64,000 nucleotides of DNA, taken from assembly GCA_947626285.1 (NCBI GenBank), contig CANQRR010000008.1:1-64000 (forward strand), in the 5' to 3' direction. This stretch comes from an uncultured Lachnospiraceae bacterium (GTDB lineage Bacteria > Bacillota > Clostridia > Lachnospirales > Lachnospiraceae). Numbering within the stretch: position 1 is the stretch's first letter; every line of letters starts with the position of its first letter. The position numbers and the translations under genes are program-made. Positions 43,008 through 53,019 of the stretch are shown piece after piece. The notes below the pieces were generated by a model. That model ran no database searches and was not told where the DNA came from. It was given only the letters and a program-made list of their open reading frames with translations.

Positions 43008-44642
43008 TTATCCGCGCACCCGCAGCGCGTCGATGTTTCTCGTCTCAACGCCGTTGGCCGCGGACATCCATGTGACCTCGACGACCTGTCCCACGCGTGG
43101 TGAACCGGACATCTCAAGGTCCGTGTTCGAAATGTCAAACGTGCGGTAGACGCCGTCTGATCCGGAGAGCTCCAGCTTCGAGGAAGTGCATGCCGTCACG
43201 ACGCCCTCCACACTGTACGACCGCTCCTCCACGCCCTCGTGCCGCGTATCGTCGACGACCTTGTTCGCCGTGTACGGCGCGCCCGCTCCTGAGTAACTGA
43301 CCACGACCCGGTCGCCCGTGCAGATCGTATCCGCAAGCTGCATCTCCGCGTACATCGTGTTGAAGCTGACGTCGCCCCGCCCGTCGTCGCAACGCACCAG
43401 CAGAGAACCGTAGGAAGCGTCCAGGACCGTGCCGCTCACCGTCGCGTTCGACACGTAGCTGTCTGTCACCGGCTTCGCCCACGACAGATACTCCGCGTAG
43501 ACATAGCCGATATTTCCAAAAAGTTTCACACGGATCCAGCCGTTATCGGTAGCGCCCGTGACCTCGACCACCTGCCCTTTGGCAAGACCGCCCAGGATCG
43601 CGGAGTCGGACGAATGGTCCGCCCGCACATTGACACCGACCGTCGCGTACATGGTTCCGTTCATATTTTTGGTGAGCACCGGCTTCTTCGTGCTGACGTA
43701 GTCGCCCCAGATATAGCCGGTAGTTCCGTCGTTGTACTGGATCTGGATCCAGCCGTCGCTCGTATACCCGGTCTGCGTGACGCCGGAACCGGCGTACAGG
43801 CCGCCCAGAACCGCGGCGCTCAGATTTCCGGCCGCGCGCACGTTGACATCCGCCGTCGCGTAGACGGTGCGGACAAGCGGCGTGATCGTCATAACCGGCT
43901 CCTCCGGCTCCGGCTCTTTGTAATCGGACAGGTCCGGGAGATCGATCGTCACGCCATCCTCATTCGAATGGAACTGTGCGAGCGCCTGCGTGAAAAAGGT
44001 CTCCGCGTGGTCTTCGGAGGAGACCGTATAGATGATCTGAAGGCGTCTCTGCACCACATGCCCATCCTTGTCCGTGTCCATGGTGCCCTGCAGAGAGTCG
44101 ATCGTGACGCCCTCGTCGGGCCCGACTCCGGTCAGCAGCTTCTTCGCGTAATCGCCGAGCGTCTCAGCCGTGGCGCCGAAGTAATAGGTCGTCCCGGCCC
44201 CGTCGCTTTTCGAGTAGAGCATTTTCAGATAATTGCTCGTCATATCCAGATAGATCTCCGAATTGATCATCGTCCAGATATCTTCGCGCTCCATCGCGCG
44301 CTTCTGCTTGCCATCCGCGGATGCCGTGTAGTAGTATCCGTCCAGATAATAACTGGTCGAAGAGCTCTCGTCCGTAAGCGTCTCTATGGACGCTTTCAGG
44401 AAATTGCTCTTGATCCCGGACAGCTTCAACTGCACTTTTTTCTCAGAGGACAGGTTCGTCTCAGAAGACACCGTCGTCTCGCTGACGCTCACATCCAGGC
44501 CGTCCAGCGCGTCCTGTCCCTGCACCGCGGTATTGTAGGAGGTTTCCACCTCCGGGGCAAACGCGGCCTGCACGCCTGCGCCCCCGAAAGCCGCCATGCA
44601 CAGCGCGCACAGCGCTCCTAAGATCCATCTTTTCTGTCTCAT
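43008..44642 (-). CDS. Secreted protein with two bacterial SH3 domains
   Basis: This 544-residue protein has a signal peptide (LGALCALCMAAFGGAGVQAA), a novel lipoprotein-carrier-like domain (about 45-265, LKLSGIKSNFLKASIE), an acidic Pro/Glu hinge (EPEPEEP), two SH3b repeats (about 283-345 and 353-415, each with VNVRA, AVLGGL/AILGGL and GYIWGDYVS/GYVYAEYLS), and a C-terminal beta domain without a family name known to me. SH3b pairs usually bind cell-wall peptides. The ATG at 44642 follows GGAG; an earlier in-frame start lacks a signal peptide directly after it. No catalytic domain is seen, so it may be an adaptor. Confidence 0.82.
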   Translation of the reverse strand: MRQKRWILGALCALCMAAFGGAGVQAAFAPEVETSYNTAVQGQDALDGLDVSVSETTVSSETNLSSEKKVQLKLSGIKSNFLKASIETLTDESSSTSYYLDGYYYTASADGKQKRAMEREDIWTMINSEIYLDMTSNYLKMLYSKSDGAGTTYYFGATAETLGDYAKKLLTGVGPDEGVTIDSLQGTMDTDKDGHVVQRRLQIIYTVSSEDHAETFFTQALAQFHSNEDGVTIDLPDLSDYKEPEPEEPVMTITPLVRTVYATADVNVRAAGNLSAAVLGGLYAGSGVTQTGYTSDGWIQIQYNDGTTGYIWGDYVSTKKPVLTKNMNGTMYATVGVNVRADHSSDSAILGGLAKGQVVEVTGATDNGWIRVKLFGNIGYVYAEYLSWAKPVTDSYVSNATVSGTVLDASYGSLLVRCDDGRGDVSFNTMYAEMQLADTICTGDRVVVSYSGAGAPYTANKVVDDTRHEGVEERSYSVEGVVTACTSSKLELSGSDGVYRTFDISNTDLEMSGSPRVGQVVEVTWMSAANGVETRNIDALRVRG

Positions 44643-44731
44643 ATGCTCACCACTCCTTTCATCCTGCGAAGAATGCTCCCTATTGTCCTGCGCTTTTTCC
44701 GCCATAATTTTTGAAGGTCCGACCGGTCGAA

Positions 44732-46048
44732 TCAGCGCCGTGCCAGCTCCTCCGTGATATCCTCCCAGCTGACGCCCTTTTCCGCCATCAGCACCATCAC
44801 ATGGTAGAGGAAATCGGAAATCTCATACTTGATCTCCTCCGGGTCCGGGTTCTTGGCCGCGATTACGATCTCAGTCGCCTCCTCGCCCACCTTCTTGAGG
44901 ATCTTGTCGATCCCCTTGTCAAAGAGATAATTGGTATAGGAACCTTCTTTCGGATGAAGCCTGCGATCCTCGATCACTGCGAACACATCCTCAAACACCT
45001 TCAGCGGATTGGCCGCATCGTACTCCTTCTTCAGGATCGTGCGGTAGAAACAGCTCCGGTTCCCGGTATGGCAGGCCGCGCCCACCTGGGCCACCTTCGC
45101 GAGCAGCGTGTCGTTGTCGCAGTCGATGCGCAGCTCTTTCACATACTGGAAATGCCCGGAGGTCAGCCCCTTGATCCAAAGCTCCTGACGGCTGCGGCTG
45201 TAATAGGTCATCCTTCCGCTCGCGACGGTCGTCTCGAACGCCTCCCGATTCATATAGGCCACCATCAGCACTTCCTGGGTCTTGTAGCCCTGCACGACTA
45301 CCGGGAGCAGGCCGTCGCTGTTTGTCTTGACCTCTTCCCAGGAAAGGGCGGATTCAAACAGGTTGACCGGAATCCCCTGCTCTTTCAGCGCGTGTTTCAG
45401 CTCCATCAATGGATAGTCCGGCTCCATGAACTTCCGCGCGCAGAGCGCTGTGACACTGTCAGAGGAAGCGATCGGACAGAAGCGTCCCCTTTCGTCCGTA
45501 TCCCCTGTTTCCTTCGCCTCTTCGCACATGCAGATGCGCTCTTCGAAAGTCATATCCTCAGCGTTCACCGCAGATCCGTCGGAGAGAAATCCTTCCGGAA
45601 ATATGACGCCGCCAAGCAGTGCGGCTTGTGCCTTCGCCTGCGCAAACTCCCGATCCGTCCGCACGCAGGCAAGGATCTTCTCCCTGCCGAAGCGCTTTGA
45701 GACCTCCCCCGCCAGGCTGACATTGCCCTCCTTCGCGTAATTCAGGAAAACCCTGCGGCAGCCGGCGTAGAGAAGCTTCTTCACGTCCTCCGCGCGCCGA
45801 ATGTTTCCGCCTCCGTACACCGGGATGTCGGTCGCGCGCACCATCTCCTTGATCAACCCGATCGACCGGTCATGTTCGGCGTCGCCCTCCGACAGGTCAA
45901 ATACCAGAAGTGCATCCGCCCCAGCGTGGTCGTAGGCCTCCGCCAGCGCGACCGCATCGCCGGAGGCAAACGACCCCGGATCCATCCGGTCTTTCACTGC
46001 CCGTCCTGCTTTTAAGTAAAGCGGTACGATCATTTCTTTCTTTTTCAT
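44732..46048 (-). CDS. hisIE: HisIE with N-terminal degenerate HisA/HisF-like barrel
   Basis: This 438-residue protein has three parts. Residues 1-220 resemble a HisA/HisF barrel ([28 protein letters not shown]), but the catalytic Asp of HisA/HisF is replaced by Tyr in PLYLK and the second catalytic Asp is absent too. Residues about 225-335 are HisI, phosphoribosyl-AMP cyclohydrolase, with metal residues in [13 protein letters not shown] and [12 protein letters not shown]. Residues 340-438 are HisE, phosphoribosyl-ATP pyrophosphatase ([15 protein letters not shown]). It performs steps 2 and 3 of histidine synthesis. It ends the hisZGDB operon. This fusion occurs in Lachnospiraceae; the barrel's role is unknown. 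Confidence 0.92.
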   Translation of the reverse strand: MKKKEMIVPLYLKAGRAVKDRMDPGSFASGDAVALAEAYDHAGADALLVFDLSEGDAEHDRSIGLIKEMVRATDIPVYGGGNIRRAEDVKKLLYAGCRRVFLNYAKEGNVSLAGEVSKRFGREKILACVRTDREFAQAKAQAALLGGVIFPEGFLSDGSAVNAEDMTFEERICMCEEAKETGDTDERGRFCPIASSDSVTALCARKFMEPDYPLMELKHALKEQGIPVNLFESALSWEEVKTNSDGLLPVVVQGYKTQEVLMVAYMNREAFETTVASGRMTYYSRSRQELWIKGLTSGHFQYVKELRIDCDNDTLLAKVAQVGAACHTGNRSCFYRTILKKEYDAANPLKVFEDVFAVIEDRRLHPKEGSYTNYLFDKGIDKILKKVGEEATEIVIAAKNPDPEEIKYEISDFLYHVMVLMAEKGVSWEDITEELARR

Positions 46049-46073
46049 ATCATCTCATCCATTCTGCATTTTT

Positions 46074-46664
46074 TCAGGCAAGCGTTCCCTTGGTCGACAG
46101 AACATCTGTGATGCGCGGATCCAGTCCGACCGCCTCATCCAGCGCTTTCGCGAAAGCTTTGAACATCGCCTCCGCCATGTGGTGACTGTTTCCTCCGCTC
46201 AGCATTTTGAAATGCAGGTTCATCGCCGCAGAATAGGAAACGGCATAGAAAAATTCCCGCACCATCTCTGTGTCCAGATCCCCAATCCGTTCAGTCTGGA
46301 ACGCGACATCCGAACCAAAGTATGGACGGCCGCCGAGATCCAGAGCGCACAGCATCAGCGTCTCATCCATCGGGAGAATACTGCTCCCGTATCTGCGGAT
46401 GCCCTTTTTCTCACCGAGTGCTTCCCGGATCGCCTGCCCGAGCGCGATGCCGGTATCCTCCACCGTGTGGTGACAGTCCACCTTGAGATCTCCCTTTACA
46501 TCGACCTCTAGATCAAACAGTCCGTGGCGCGCGAAGCCTTCCAGCATATGGTCGAAAAATCCCACGCCGGTGCTTATCTTGTATGCGCCTGTCCCATCCA
46601 GATTTAGCCGGATGCGGATCTGCGTCTCTTTCGTATTTCTCACTACTTCCGCCTGTCTTCCCAT
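46074..46664 (-). CDS. hisB: Imidazoleglycerol-phosphate dehydratase HisB
   Basis: This 196-residue monofunctional enzyme dehydrates imidazole glycerol phosphate. It shows the two half-repeats with metal ligands: FFDHMLEGFARHG and DCHHTVEDTGI in the first, and NSHHMAEAMFKAFAKAL in the second. Ribosome binding site AAGGAG precedes the ATG. It follows hisD after 151 bp in which I see no clear terminator and lies 25 bp before the HisIE gene. Confidence 0.97.
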   Translation of the reverse strand: MGRQAEVVRNTKETQIRIRLNLDGTGAYKISTGVGFFDHMLEGFARHGLFDLEVDVKGDLKVDCHHTVEDTGIALGQAIREALGEKKGIRRYGSSILPMDETLMLCALDLGGRPYFGSDVAFQTERIGDLDTEMVREFFYAVSYSAAMNLHFKMLSGGNSHHMAEAMFKAFAKALDEAVGLDPRITDVLSTKGTLA

Positions 46665-46815
46665 ATCGTTCTCCTTATCTGTCTACCCTTGCCGACAATA
46701 TCCGTAATCCATTTTGAATAATCCATGCGTCTCGCTGTAATCCGTCTGTCTCTCTGTGTTCCATGTATCAGCTTTGTCTGCTCCTACCCGGACCGCTCTC
46801 CGCCGCGCGTACGCG

Positions 46816-48114
46816 TCAGTCCTGCTCCTCAAAACGCACCCGGATCGAGTTCGCGTGCGCAGTCAGCTGCTCCGCCTCGGCAAAGGCGATAATATCCCGA
46901 TGGATCGGCTCCAGCGCCTCGCGCGAATAGTAGACGATGCTCGATTTCTTGATAAAGTCGTCCACAGACAGCGCCGAGAAAAATTTCGCGGTACCGTTCG
47001 TCGGAAGCACATGGTTCGGTCCGGCGAAGTAATCGCCCAGCGGCTCGCTGCTGTACTCCCCGATGAAGATCGCGCCCGCGTTGCGAATCCTGGTCATCAC
47101 TTGAAACGCGTCCTTCGTCACGATCTCCAGATGCTCGGAGGCGATCTCATTGACCGTCTCGACCGCGTCGTCCAGACTGTCCGCAAGCAGGATAAATCCA
47201 TACTGTTCCAGCGATTTCCGGATGATTTCCGCGCGGGAGAGCGTCTTCAGGAAACCCTCGATCTCCTCCGCCACCGCTTTCGCGAGCGTCTCGCTCGTCG
47301 TCACGAGGATCGCCGACGCCATCTCGTCGTGCTCCGCCTGTGAGAGCAGATCGGCCGCCACATAGCGCGGGTTCGCCGTCTCGTCGGCCAGCACAAGGAT
47401 CTCGCTCGGCCCGGCCACGGAGTCAATGCTGACGTGGCCGAAGACCGCTTTCTTCGCGAGCGCCACATAAATATTTCCCGGGCCTGTGATCTTGTCCGCC
47501 TTCGGAATACTCTCCGTCCCAAACGCGAGCGCCGCGATCGCCTGCGCGCCTCCGACCTTGTAAATCTCGTCGACGCCCGCCTCGTTGGCCGCGATCAGCG
47601 TGTTCACCGGAATCTTTCCATCTTTTCCGGGCGGCGTCGTCATCACGATGCGCGGCACCCCGGCCACCTTCGCCGGCACGACGTTCATCAGCACGGACGA
47701 CGGGTAGACCGCTTTCCCGCCCGGCACATAGACGCCGACCGTGGCAAGCGGCGTGATCTTCTGTCCGAGCATCGTACCATTCTCCGTGCTGTCAAACCAA
47801 CTGTATTTCCGCTGCTTTTCATGATAGCCGCGGATGTTGACGAGCGCTTTTCTCACCACGTCGAGAAAGCCGGGCTCAACGTGCCGATAGGCCTCGTCGA
47901 TCTCCACCTGTGTGACGCGCACAGTCTGTGCGGAGACCTCCACGCCGTCGAACTGCTTCGTATATCCGAACACCGCTTCATCGCCTTTTTCGCGCACCTG
48001 CTCCACGATCGCGTTCACGCGTTCCTCATAGCCCTGGTAACTGGACGGGCTGCGTTTTAAGAGCTGATCCAGAATATTTTTCCTCGTCTCTTCCGTCAGT
48101 TTTATGATCTGCAT
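46816..48114 (-). CDS. hisD: Histidinol dehydrogenase HisD
   Basis: This 432-residue NAD-dependent zinc enzyme oxidises histidinol to histidine. Landmarks are VGVYVPGGKAVYPSSVLM, the SIDSVAGPSEILVLAD segment with catalytic residues nearby, and DLLSQAEHDEMA with the zinc His. The ATG at 48114 gives the usual family length; the frame is open 39 codons further upstream without homology. A 113-bp gap separates it from hisG. Confidence 0.97.
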   Translation of the reverse strand: MQIIKLTEETRKNILDQLLKRSPSSYQGYEERVNAIVEQVREKGDEAVFGYTKQFDGVEVSAQTVRVTQVEIDEAYRHVEPGFLDVVRKALVNIRGYHEKQRKYSWFDSTENGTMLGQKITPLATVGVYVPGGKAVYPSSVLMNVVPAKVAGVPRIVMTTPPGKDGKIPVNTLIAANEAGVDEIYKVGGAQAIAALAFGTESIPKADKITGPGNIYVALAKKAVFGHVSIDSVAGPSEILVLADETANPRYVAADLLSQAEHDEMASAILVTTSETLAKAVAEEIEGFLKTLSRAEIIRKSLEQYGFILLADSLDDAVETVNEIASEHLEIVTKDAFQVMTRIRNAGAIFIGEYSSEPLGDYFAGPNHVLPTNGTAKFFSALSVDDFIKKSSIVYYSREALEPIHRDIIAFAEAEQLTAHANSIRVRFEEQD

Positions 48115-48227
48115 GTCATTTGCCTCTCTTGTCTGTTTTGATCTGATCTCCGGATAATCCTTTCTCCCCTGCATTTCCGTTCGCAATGGGAATAGGGCTG
48201 TCTGCCCCGGCGCCGCAGCGCTCAGGA

Positions 48228-48884
48228 TCATTGCTTCTGGATCGCCTCATTCAGCCGCGACAGCAGTCCGGCGATCCGCTCCTGCTCCATCCGCATGCTG
48301 ACCGGATTCACGACGACGCGTGCGGATAAAGGACACACTTCCTCGAGCACAGTCAAACCGTTCTCCCGCAGCGTACTGCCGGTCTCCACGATATCGACGA
48401 TCACCTCGGAGAGTCCGACGATCGGCGCGAGCTCTATGGAACCGTTGAGCTTGATGATCTCCACGGTCTGATTTTTCTGATTATAAAAATAATCCTTCGC
48501 GATGCGCGGGTATTTCGTCGCCACGCGGATCAGTTCCTGCCCTTTCAAGAGCTCGCGCGCGGATTCCGGTCCGCACACGCACATCCTGCATTTTCCGAAG
48601 CCGAGATCCAGCACCTCATAGATCTTCCGGCCTTCCTCCTGGATCGTATCCCGGCCGACGATCCCGATATCCGCCGCCCCGTACTCTACATAGGTCGGCA
48701 CATCCGGTCCCTTCGCCAGGAAAAAACGAAGCTTCTGTTCTTCATTCACAAAGATCAGCTTCCGCGAATCCGGATCCTTCATCTCCTCACAGGTGAGCCC
48801 GATCCGTTCAAACAATTCCATCGTTTTACTCGCCAAACGTCCCTTCGTGAGCGCGAATGTCAGATATCTCTCCTGTCTCTCCAT
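48228..48884 (-). CDS. hisG: ATP phosphoribosyltransferase HisG, short form
   Basis: This 218-residue protein lacks the C-terminal regulatory domain, so it is the short form that needs HisZ. It has YLTFALTKGRLA at the N-terminus, ADIGIVGRDTI, and the PRPP loop DIVETGSTLRENGL. It catalyses the first committed step of histidine synthesis. I prefer the ATG at 48884, where the protein begins as family members do; an ATG at 48902 is also in frame. It starts 23 bp after hisZ. Confidence 0.96.
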   Translation of the reverse strand: MERQERYLTFALTKGRLASKTMELFERIGLTCEEMKDPDSRKLIFVNEEQKLRFFLAKGPDVPTYVEYGAADIGIVGRDTIQEEGRKIYEVLDLGFGKCRMCVCGPESARELLKGQELIRVATKYPRIAKDYFYNQKNQTVEIIKLNGSIELAPIVGLSEVIVDIVETGSTLRENGLTVLEEVCPLSARVVVNPVSMRMEQERIAGLLSRLNEAIQKQ

Positions 48885-48907
48885 AGATAGATCATTCCTC
48901 ATAGTTT

Positions 48908-50089
48908 TTAAAATAGTTCGATCACATTCTCGCAGTCCGCCGAACGGGCGTAATTCCGGCAGTCCTCCTGTGTACGTCCCGACGTGACCCGGACAAGCTC
49001 CGCATTTTTCCCGGAAGCCCGTAGCCCGGAAGCCCTCTGCACCGCCTCAGCCTGATGCGCTTTGTCATAAAAGATCATACAGCGGTCCGCCGCCGTTTCC
49101 TGCACAGCCTTCTGCCTGGAAAGCGCGCTTAAGAGCTGGTCGACGACCACCACGAATCCGACCGCCGGGGCGTCCTGTCCGAAATACCCGAGCAGATCAT
49201 CGTAGCGTCCGCCCTTGATGACCGCGTCCCCGATCCCGTAAGTATACCCGCGGAAAATGATACCGGTGTAATACATATAACGGCTCAGCATGCCGAGGTC
49301 GAACGACACGTACTTTTCAACTCCGTAAAGCTTCAGCGTCTCCCAGACCTCGCGCAGACGGGCAACCGCCGAGAGCGCCTGGGGATTGTCGGTCAGCGCT
49401 TCCGCGCGAGCGAGCATCTCCTCCGTGCCGAACAGCCCGGTAAGCGCCGTGAACGCTTTCGCGAGGGGTTCCCCGACGGTCTGCTCTGAGACCAGCTTGT
49501 CCACACCAAACGTATTTTTGCTCGTGATCAGCTCCTTGAGCTCCGCGACGACCGGTGCGTCGAACCCCGCCTCCTTCGCGAGCGCGTGAAAAAAGCCCGC
49601 GTGTCCGAGCGTGATCTGGAATTCCTTCAGTCCGGACGCAAGCATCATCTGCACGGCGAGCGCGACGATCTCCGCATCCGCGTCCACACTGTCTTCCCCC
49701 ATGAGTTCGCCGCCAATCTGCGTCGTCTCCTTTAGACGCCCCTGATAGCTTGAATTGTTGACAAACGCCTGCCCGAGATAGGTCAGGCGCACCGGCATGT
49801 TGTTGTTCAGAAAATACTTTGACGCGGCGCGCGCGACGGGCGGCGTGAAATCCGGGCGCAGCACCAGCGTGTTGCCCTCCCGGTCAAAAAACTTGTAGAG
49901 CTCCGCCGAAGGGATCGTCCCGATCTCCTTGCTGAACACGTCGAAGAACTCAAACGTCGGCGTCTCGATGTCACGGTACCCGTAAGAGCGGATGACCGCG
50001 TGCAGTCTGTCCTGCAGCGCAAGCTTCTGCTCGCACTCCCTGCTGTATATGTCCCGCACGCCCTCCGGCGTGTGTAAGATCCTCTGCAT
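48908..50089 (-). CDS. hisZ: ATP phosphoribosyltransferase regulatory subunit HisZ
   Basis: This 393-residue protein is a HisRS-like paralogue. It has motif-2-like FDREGNTLVLRPDFTPPVAR, and KGGRYDDLLGYFG, with EFFDVF near the N-terminus, but the tRNA-binding C-terminal domain of true HisRS is missing or replaced. With short HisG it forms the hetero-octameric enzyme that binds histidine for feedback inhibition. GGGGAG precedes the ATG. It is the first gene of the main his operon; its 107-bp upstream gap shows no T-box leader. Confidence 0.94.
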   Translation of the reverse strand: MQRILHTPEGVRDIYSRECEQKLALQDRLHAVIRSYGYRDIETPTFEFFDVFSKEIGTIPSAELYKFFDREGNTLVLRPDFTPPVARAASKYFLNNNMPVRLTYLGQAFVNNSSYQGRLKETTQIGGELMGEDSVDADAEIVALAVQMMLASGLKEFQITLGHAGFFHALAKEAGFDAPVVAELKELITSKNTFGVDKLVSEQTVGEPLAKAFTALTGLFGTEEMLARAEALTDNPQALSAVARLREVWETLKLYGVEKYVSFDLGMLSRYMYYTGIIFRGYTYGIGDAVIKGGRYDDLLGYFGQDAPAVGFVVVVDQLLSALSRQKAVQETAADRCMIFYDKAHQAEAVQRASGLRASGKNAELVRVTSGRTQEDCRNYARSADCENVIELF

Positions 50090-50196
50090 AGATTTCTCTC
50101 CCCTGACAGATTTTGTTACGGATATATCTTAATATCAACGGGCGCGGCTGTCAAATCTTTCTTTTCTCTCCTGTATTCTCGTATAAGACCTGATCT

Positions 50197-50733
50197 TTAC
50201 TCCTCCCGCGCCTCCAGATCCGTCTGGAGCGCGTCCAGATACGGGACGAAAAAACCGTGATGCGGCTCGATGTAGTAGTCCTGGTCGAGCTCCTCGTAGC
50301 GGAAGCTCTTGCGCCCGCCCTCCTGCGCGCGCGTCCAGAAGCGCATCATATCCCGGTAAGGCAGATAAAACAGTTCGTTGCGCGCCGTATAGAAAAGAAT
50401 CAGGAAGGAGACGCCCCCCTGCTTCTCAAACTGCGTCATGAACTCCACCTGATGCGGATGGATGTTCTGCAGCGCAAAGGTGTCCGACGTGCACTCCTTC
50501 GCGTCGAAACAGACCGGAATCCCCTGCACCGCGCCGATGTAGTCAACCGTACTCTTCTGATCGAAGTAGGCGAGCGTGATGTGCCGGCTGTCCTTGTCGA
50601 TCTGGAGCGGCGTGATCGGCGTCGGCACCTTCTGGATCAGCGCCAGTCCCTTCTCCAGATACAGCTCGTTTGTCCGATTGATCAGTTCTTCCAGCGTGGA
50701 CCCCCTCAGCCCCCGCGTCTTCCATGTCGCCAT
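50197..50733 (-). CDS. recU: Holliday junction resolvase RecU
   Basis: This 178-residue nuclease has the RecU/PDDEXK core. The metal-binding acids lie in STVDYIGAVQGIPVCFDAKEC (D-x9-10-D-x-K pattern, about 60-80), followed by HPHQVEFMTQFEKQGGVSFLI, a conserved RecU segment. It cuts four-way DNA junctions in repair and recombination. RecU is usually next to a penicillin-binding protein gene; here it stands alone between hisZ and the sensor kinase. Confidence 0.85.
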   Translation of the reverse strand: MATWKTRGLRGSTLEELINRTNELYLEKGLALIQKVPTPITPLQIDKDSRHITLAYFDQKSTVDYIGAVQGIPVCFDAKECTSDTFALQNIHPHQVEFMTQFEKQGGVSFLILFYTARNELFYLPYRDMMRFWTRAQEGGRKSFRYEELDQDYYIEPHHGFFVPYLDALQTDLEAREE

Positions 50734-50828
50734 AGCTTTCCCCTCATCCTTCAGGTCGTCAACCTTATCATTTCTCTATTATGCCTTTCCCGCCTGTTTT
50801 CGTCAAGCCGAAAAGAACCCGCTTTTTG

Positions 50829-50857
50829 TTGTAAAATCCGTACGGGTATACTATAAT
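50829..50857 (+). promoter_or_regulatory. Promoter of the GHKL kinase gene
   Basis: TTGTAA (50829-50834), a 17-base spacer and TATAAT (50852-50857). The transcript would have a 5' leader of about 110 bases before the ATG at 50975, in which I see no strong hairpin. Confidence 0.65.
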
Positions 50858-50974
50858 GTCGATGTGTGCGTCTTACAGAAAATACGGTTTCGTGAACGGA
50901 TGCAAAGACAGGGCGGACTGGCTTCCCGTCCTTGTGAGCAGATGCGAATCGCAAGATCAGAAGGGGAACTTACT

Positions 50975-52957
50975 ATGCGGAAAAAACGCTCGGAATATCA
51001 GACGCAGTATGTAATCGGACTCGTTTTCATCGTGATCACAGTCCTTGTGTTTCTTAATATCCTCTGGGGGCTTGCCCGCACCGACAAGGCGGATTTCTAT
51101 CTGCGGGATACCTCTTCCCTGAATTTCGGCTGGAAGTATGAAGTCCTCTCAGGCGGGAAAGTGACGGTCGAGACGCCGGTATTCGGCGAGTACGACGCGA
51201 TATCCTTTCCGGCAGACGCGCCCATACAGGCTGTGAGCATCTCGCGCGTCATGACGGAGGAAATAAAAGCTATGGCAGAGATCGAGACCGTACAATACGA
51301 AAACAAGCTGGTCGAGATCTATCTGGACAACCTTCTGCTCTTCTCCGAGCTTCCGGACGGAGAACGGAACGAGGAAGGGTTCCTGCTCCTTGAGGAGACA
51401 AATCCGGAAATCCGGAAAAGAACTGCGCTGAAAAACGAATTTTTCCCGTACGGCAGCACGGTGCGGCTTTCCCTGCCGGATGACTGCCGCGGTAAAACTC
51501 TGAGGATCACCACCTACTTTTTCGGAGAAGTGCCGAATTATGAACCTGTCTACCCGTCTCTGGGAAGCTATGAGTCCAGATACGCCCCATACCTGGCGGA
51601 TCTTGTGATGCCGATCACTCTTTTGATCCTCTGCGCCATCTGCTTTCTCCTCCTGATCATGGTATTCGTGCTGGATATCCCGAACGGTAAAAAGGATCCC
51701 CGTATCTTTCTTCTGGCCCTGTACTTTCTGTTCTTGTTTGTGTCCACACTGACCGGGTCGACCGTCAGTGTCGTCGGCGAGGTGGAGGAACACGCCGCGA
51801 TCCAGATCCTGGGCGAATATTATATTCTCCCGCTGTGTCTGTATCTCGCGTTTCTTCTGCACGGTTGGAGACGTCTGGTGCTCCTTGGCGGCACAGCCGT
51901 CTGGAGCGTGTATATCGGCGTCCAGCTCTTTATGAGCTCCAGGGACGGCTATCTCGCGGCGGATGTCGTCGGGCAGGGAACCTTCCTGCTTGCGCTGCTG
52001 TTTATAGCGGTCTTTCTCTTCGACTTCATTGTCCGCGGGAGAAAACAGAGCGACCGCAAACGCGTTCTCATGTATACGGCGCTGACGGCGACGGTCTTTG
52101 TCCTCTGTGTTTTCTCGGAGGCGAACCGCGCATATGACGGCAATGCGCTCGAGTGTCTCGAGTTCATCATTTCCATGGCATTTAGCGGATATTTTGTCAC
52201 GCTTATGGCGCTGATACAGGATACCTGCGCGGCGATGGCAGTCATCATCCTCGTGGTGGAATTTCTGCGGAGGAGCACGGAGACCCGTACCATGGTCACC
52301 GTGCTGGAGGAGCGCGGCCGCGCTACCCTGGAAGAATACAACCGCATGCTGGACGCGGAGGGCGAGACCCATTCCCTGCGGCACGAGATGTCGCATCACC
52401 TGACGGCACTCCTCGGATTTCTCCGGGAAGGAGAAACCGGGCGCGCGGAAGAATACATCACATCAGTGGAAAAAGAGCTGAACGGACTGCCCGTGTTCCG
52501 CTACAGCCAGAATACGATCGTGAATGTGATCGCCGGATCCTATCTGAACCGTGCGGCAAAAGAGGGCATTCAGGTGAAACACAGCCTGTCTGTCCCTGAA
52601 GAGCTGACGATCCAGGATGAAGACCTCAGCGTTTTCCTCTCCAACATGCTCCAGAATGCCCTGGAGGCCTGCGAGCGCATGGATCCTGCGTCGGAGCGCT
52701 ACATCCACGTCAATATGAACGTGCACGGCAATTATCTGGCGATCGGCTGCACGAACAGCATGTCCCCGGAACAGGAAAAAGCTTCCGACGCCGCACAGCA
52801 GCGCCGAAAGCTTAGGAGCCGCACCCATGGATACGGTCTGAAAGCGATGTCAAACATCGCAGAGAAATATGACAGCCTCCTGAAGATAGAAAAAAACGCC
52901 TTCGAATTCTCTGTAAAGACGGTTCTGAATCTGCGGTCCGGCGCCAGCCATGCATGA
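50975..52957 (+). CDS. 7TM GHKL sensor histidine kinase (LytS/AgrC-like)
   Basis: This 660-residue protein has one N-terminal span (about 13-33), an extracellular domain of about 180 residues, a block of seven membrane spans (about 215-430) like 7TMR-DISM receptors, and a cytoplasmic kinase core with phospho-acceptor H470 in LRHEMSHHLTALLG and a GHKL ATPase domain (N-box LSNMLQNALEACE; GYGLKAM). Kinases of this core pair with LytTR regulators; the nearest is 6.2 kb downstream (59173), same strand. AAGGGG precedes the ATG; the frame is open upstream only by chance through recU. It converges on the hybrid kinase gene. Confidence 0.88.
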   Translation: MRKKRSEYQTQYVIGLVFIVITVLVFLNILWGLARTDKADFYLRDTSSLNFGWKYEVLSGGKVTVETPVFGEYDAISFPADAPIQAVSISRVMTEEIKAMAEIETVQYENKLVEIYLDNLLLFSELPDGERNEEGFLLLEETNPEIRKRTALKNEFFPYGSTVRLSLPDDCRGKTLRITTYFFGEVPNYEPVYPSLGSYESRYAPYLADLVMPITLLILCAICFLLLIMVFVLDIPNGKKDPRIFLLALYFLFLFVSTLTGSTVSVVGEVEEHAAIQILGEYYILPLCLYLAFLLHGWRRLVLLGGTAVWSVYIGVQLFMSSRDGYLAADVVGQGTFLLALLFIAVFLFDFIVRGRKQSDRKRVLMYTALTATVFVLCVFSEANRAYDGNALECLEFIISMAFSGYFVTLMALIQDTCAAMAVIILVVEFLRRSTETRTMVTVLEERGRATLEEYNRMLDAEGETHSLRHEMSHHLTALLGFLREGETGRAEEYITSVEKELNGLPVFRYSQNTIVNVIAGSYLNRAAKEGIQVKHSLSVPEELTIQDEDLSVFLSNMLQNALEACERMDPASERYIHVNMNVHGNYLAIGCTNSMSPEQEKASDAAQQRRKLRSRTHGYGLKAMSNIAEKYDSLLKIEKNAFEFSVKTVLNLRSGASHA

Positions 52958-53019
52958 CGCGGAACCGTTTGCACTCGCAGGGACATCGGCAGGCAAATAC
53001 GGACATCAGCCGGAATCTG

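Noticed and set aside
50090-50196. T-box or attenuator leader before hisZ
   Set aside because: The gap is only 107 bp and shows neither the T-box sequence nor paired terminator/antiterminator stems.
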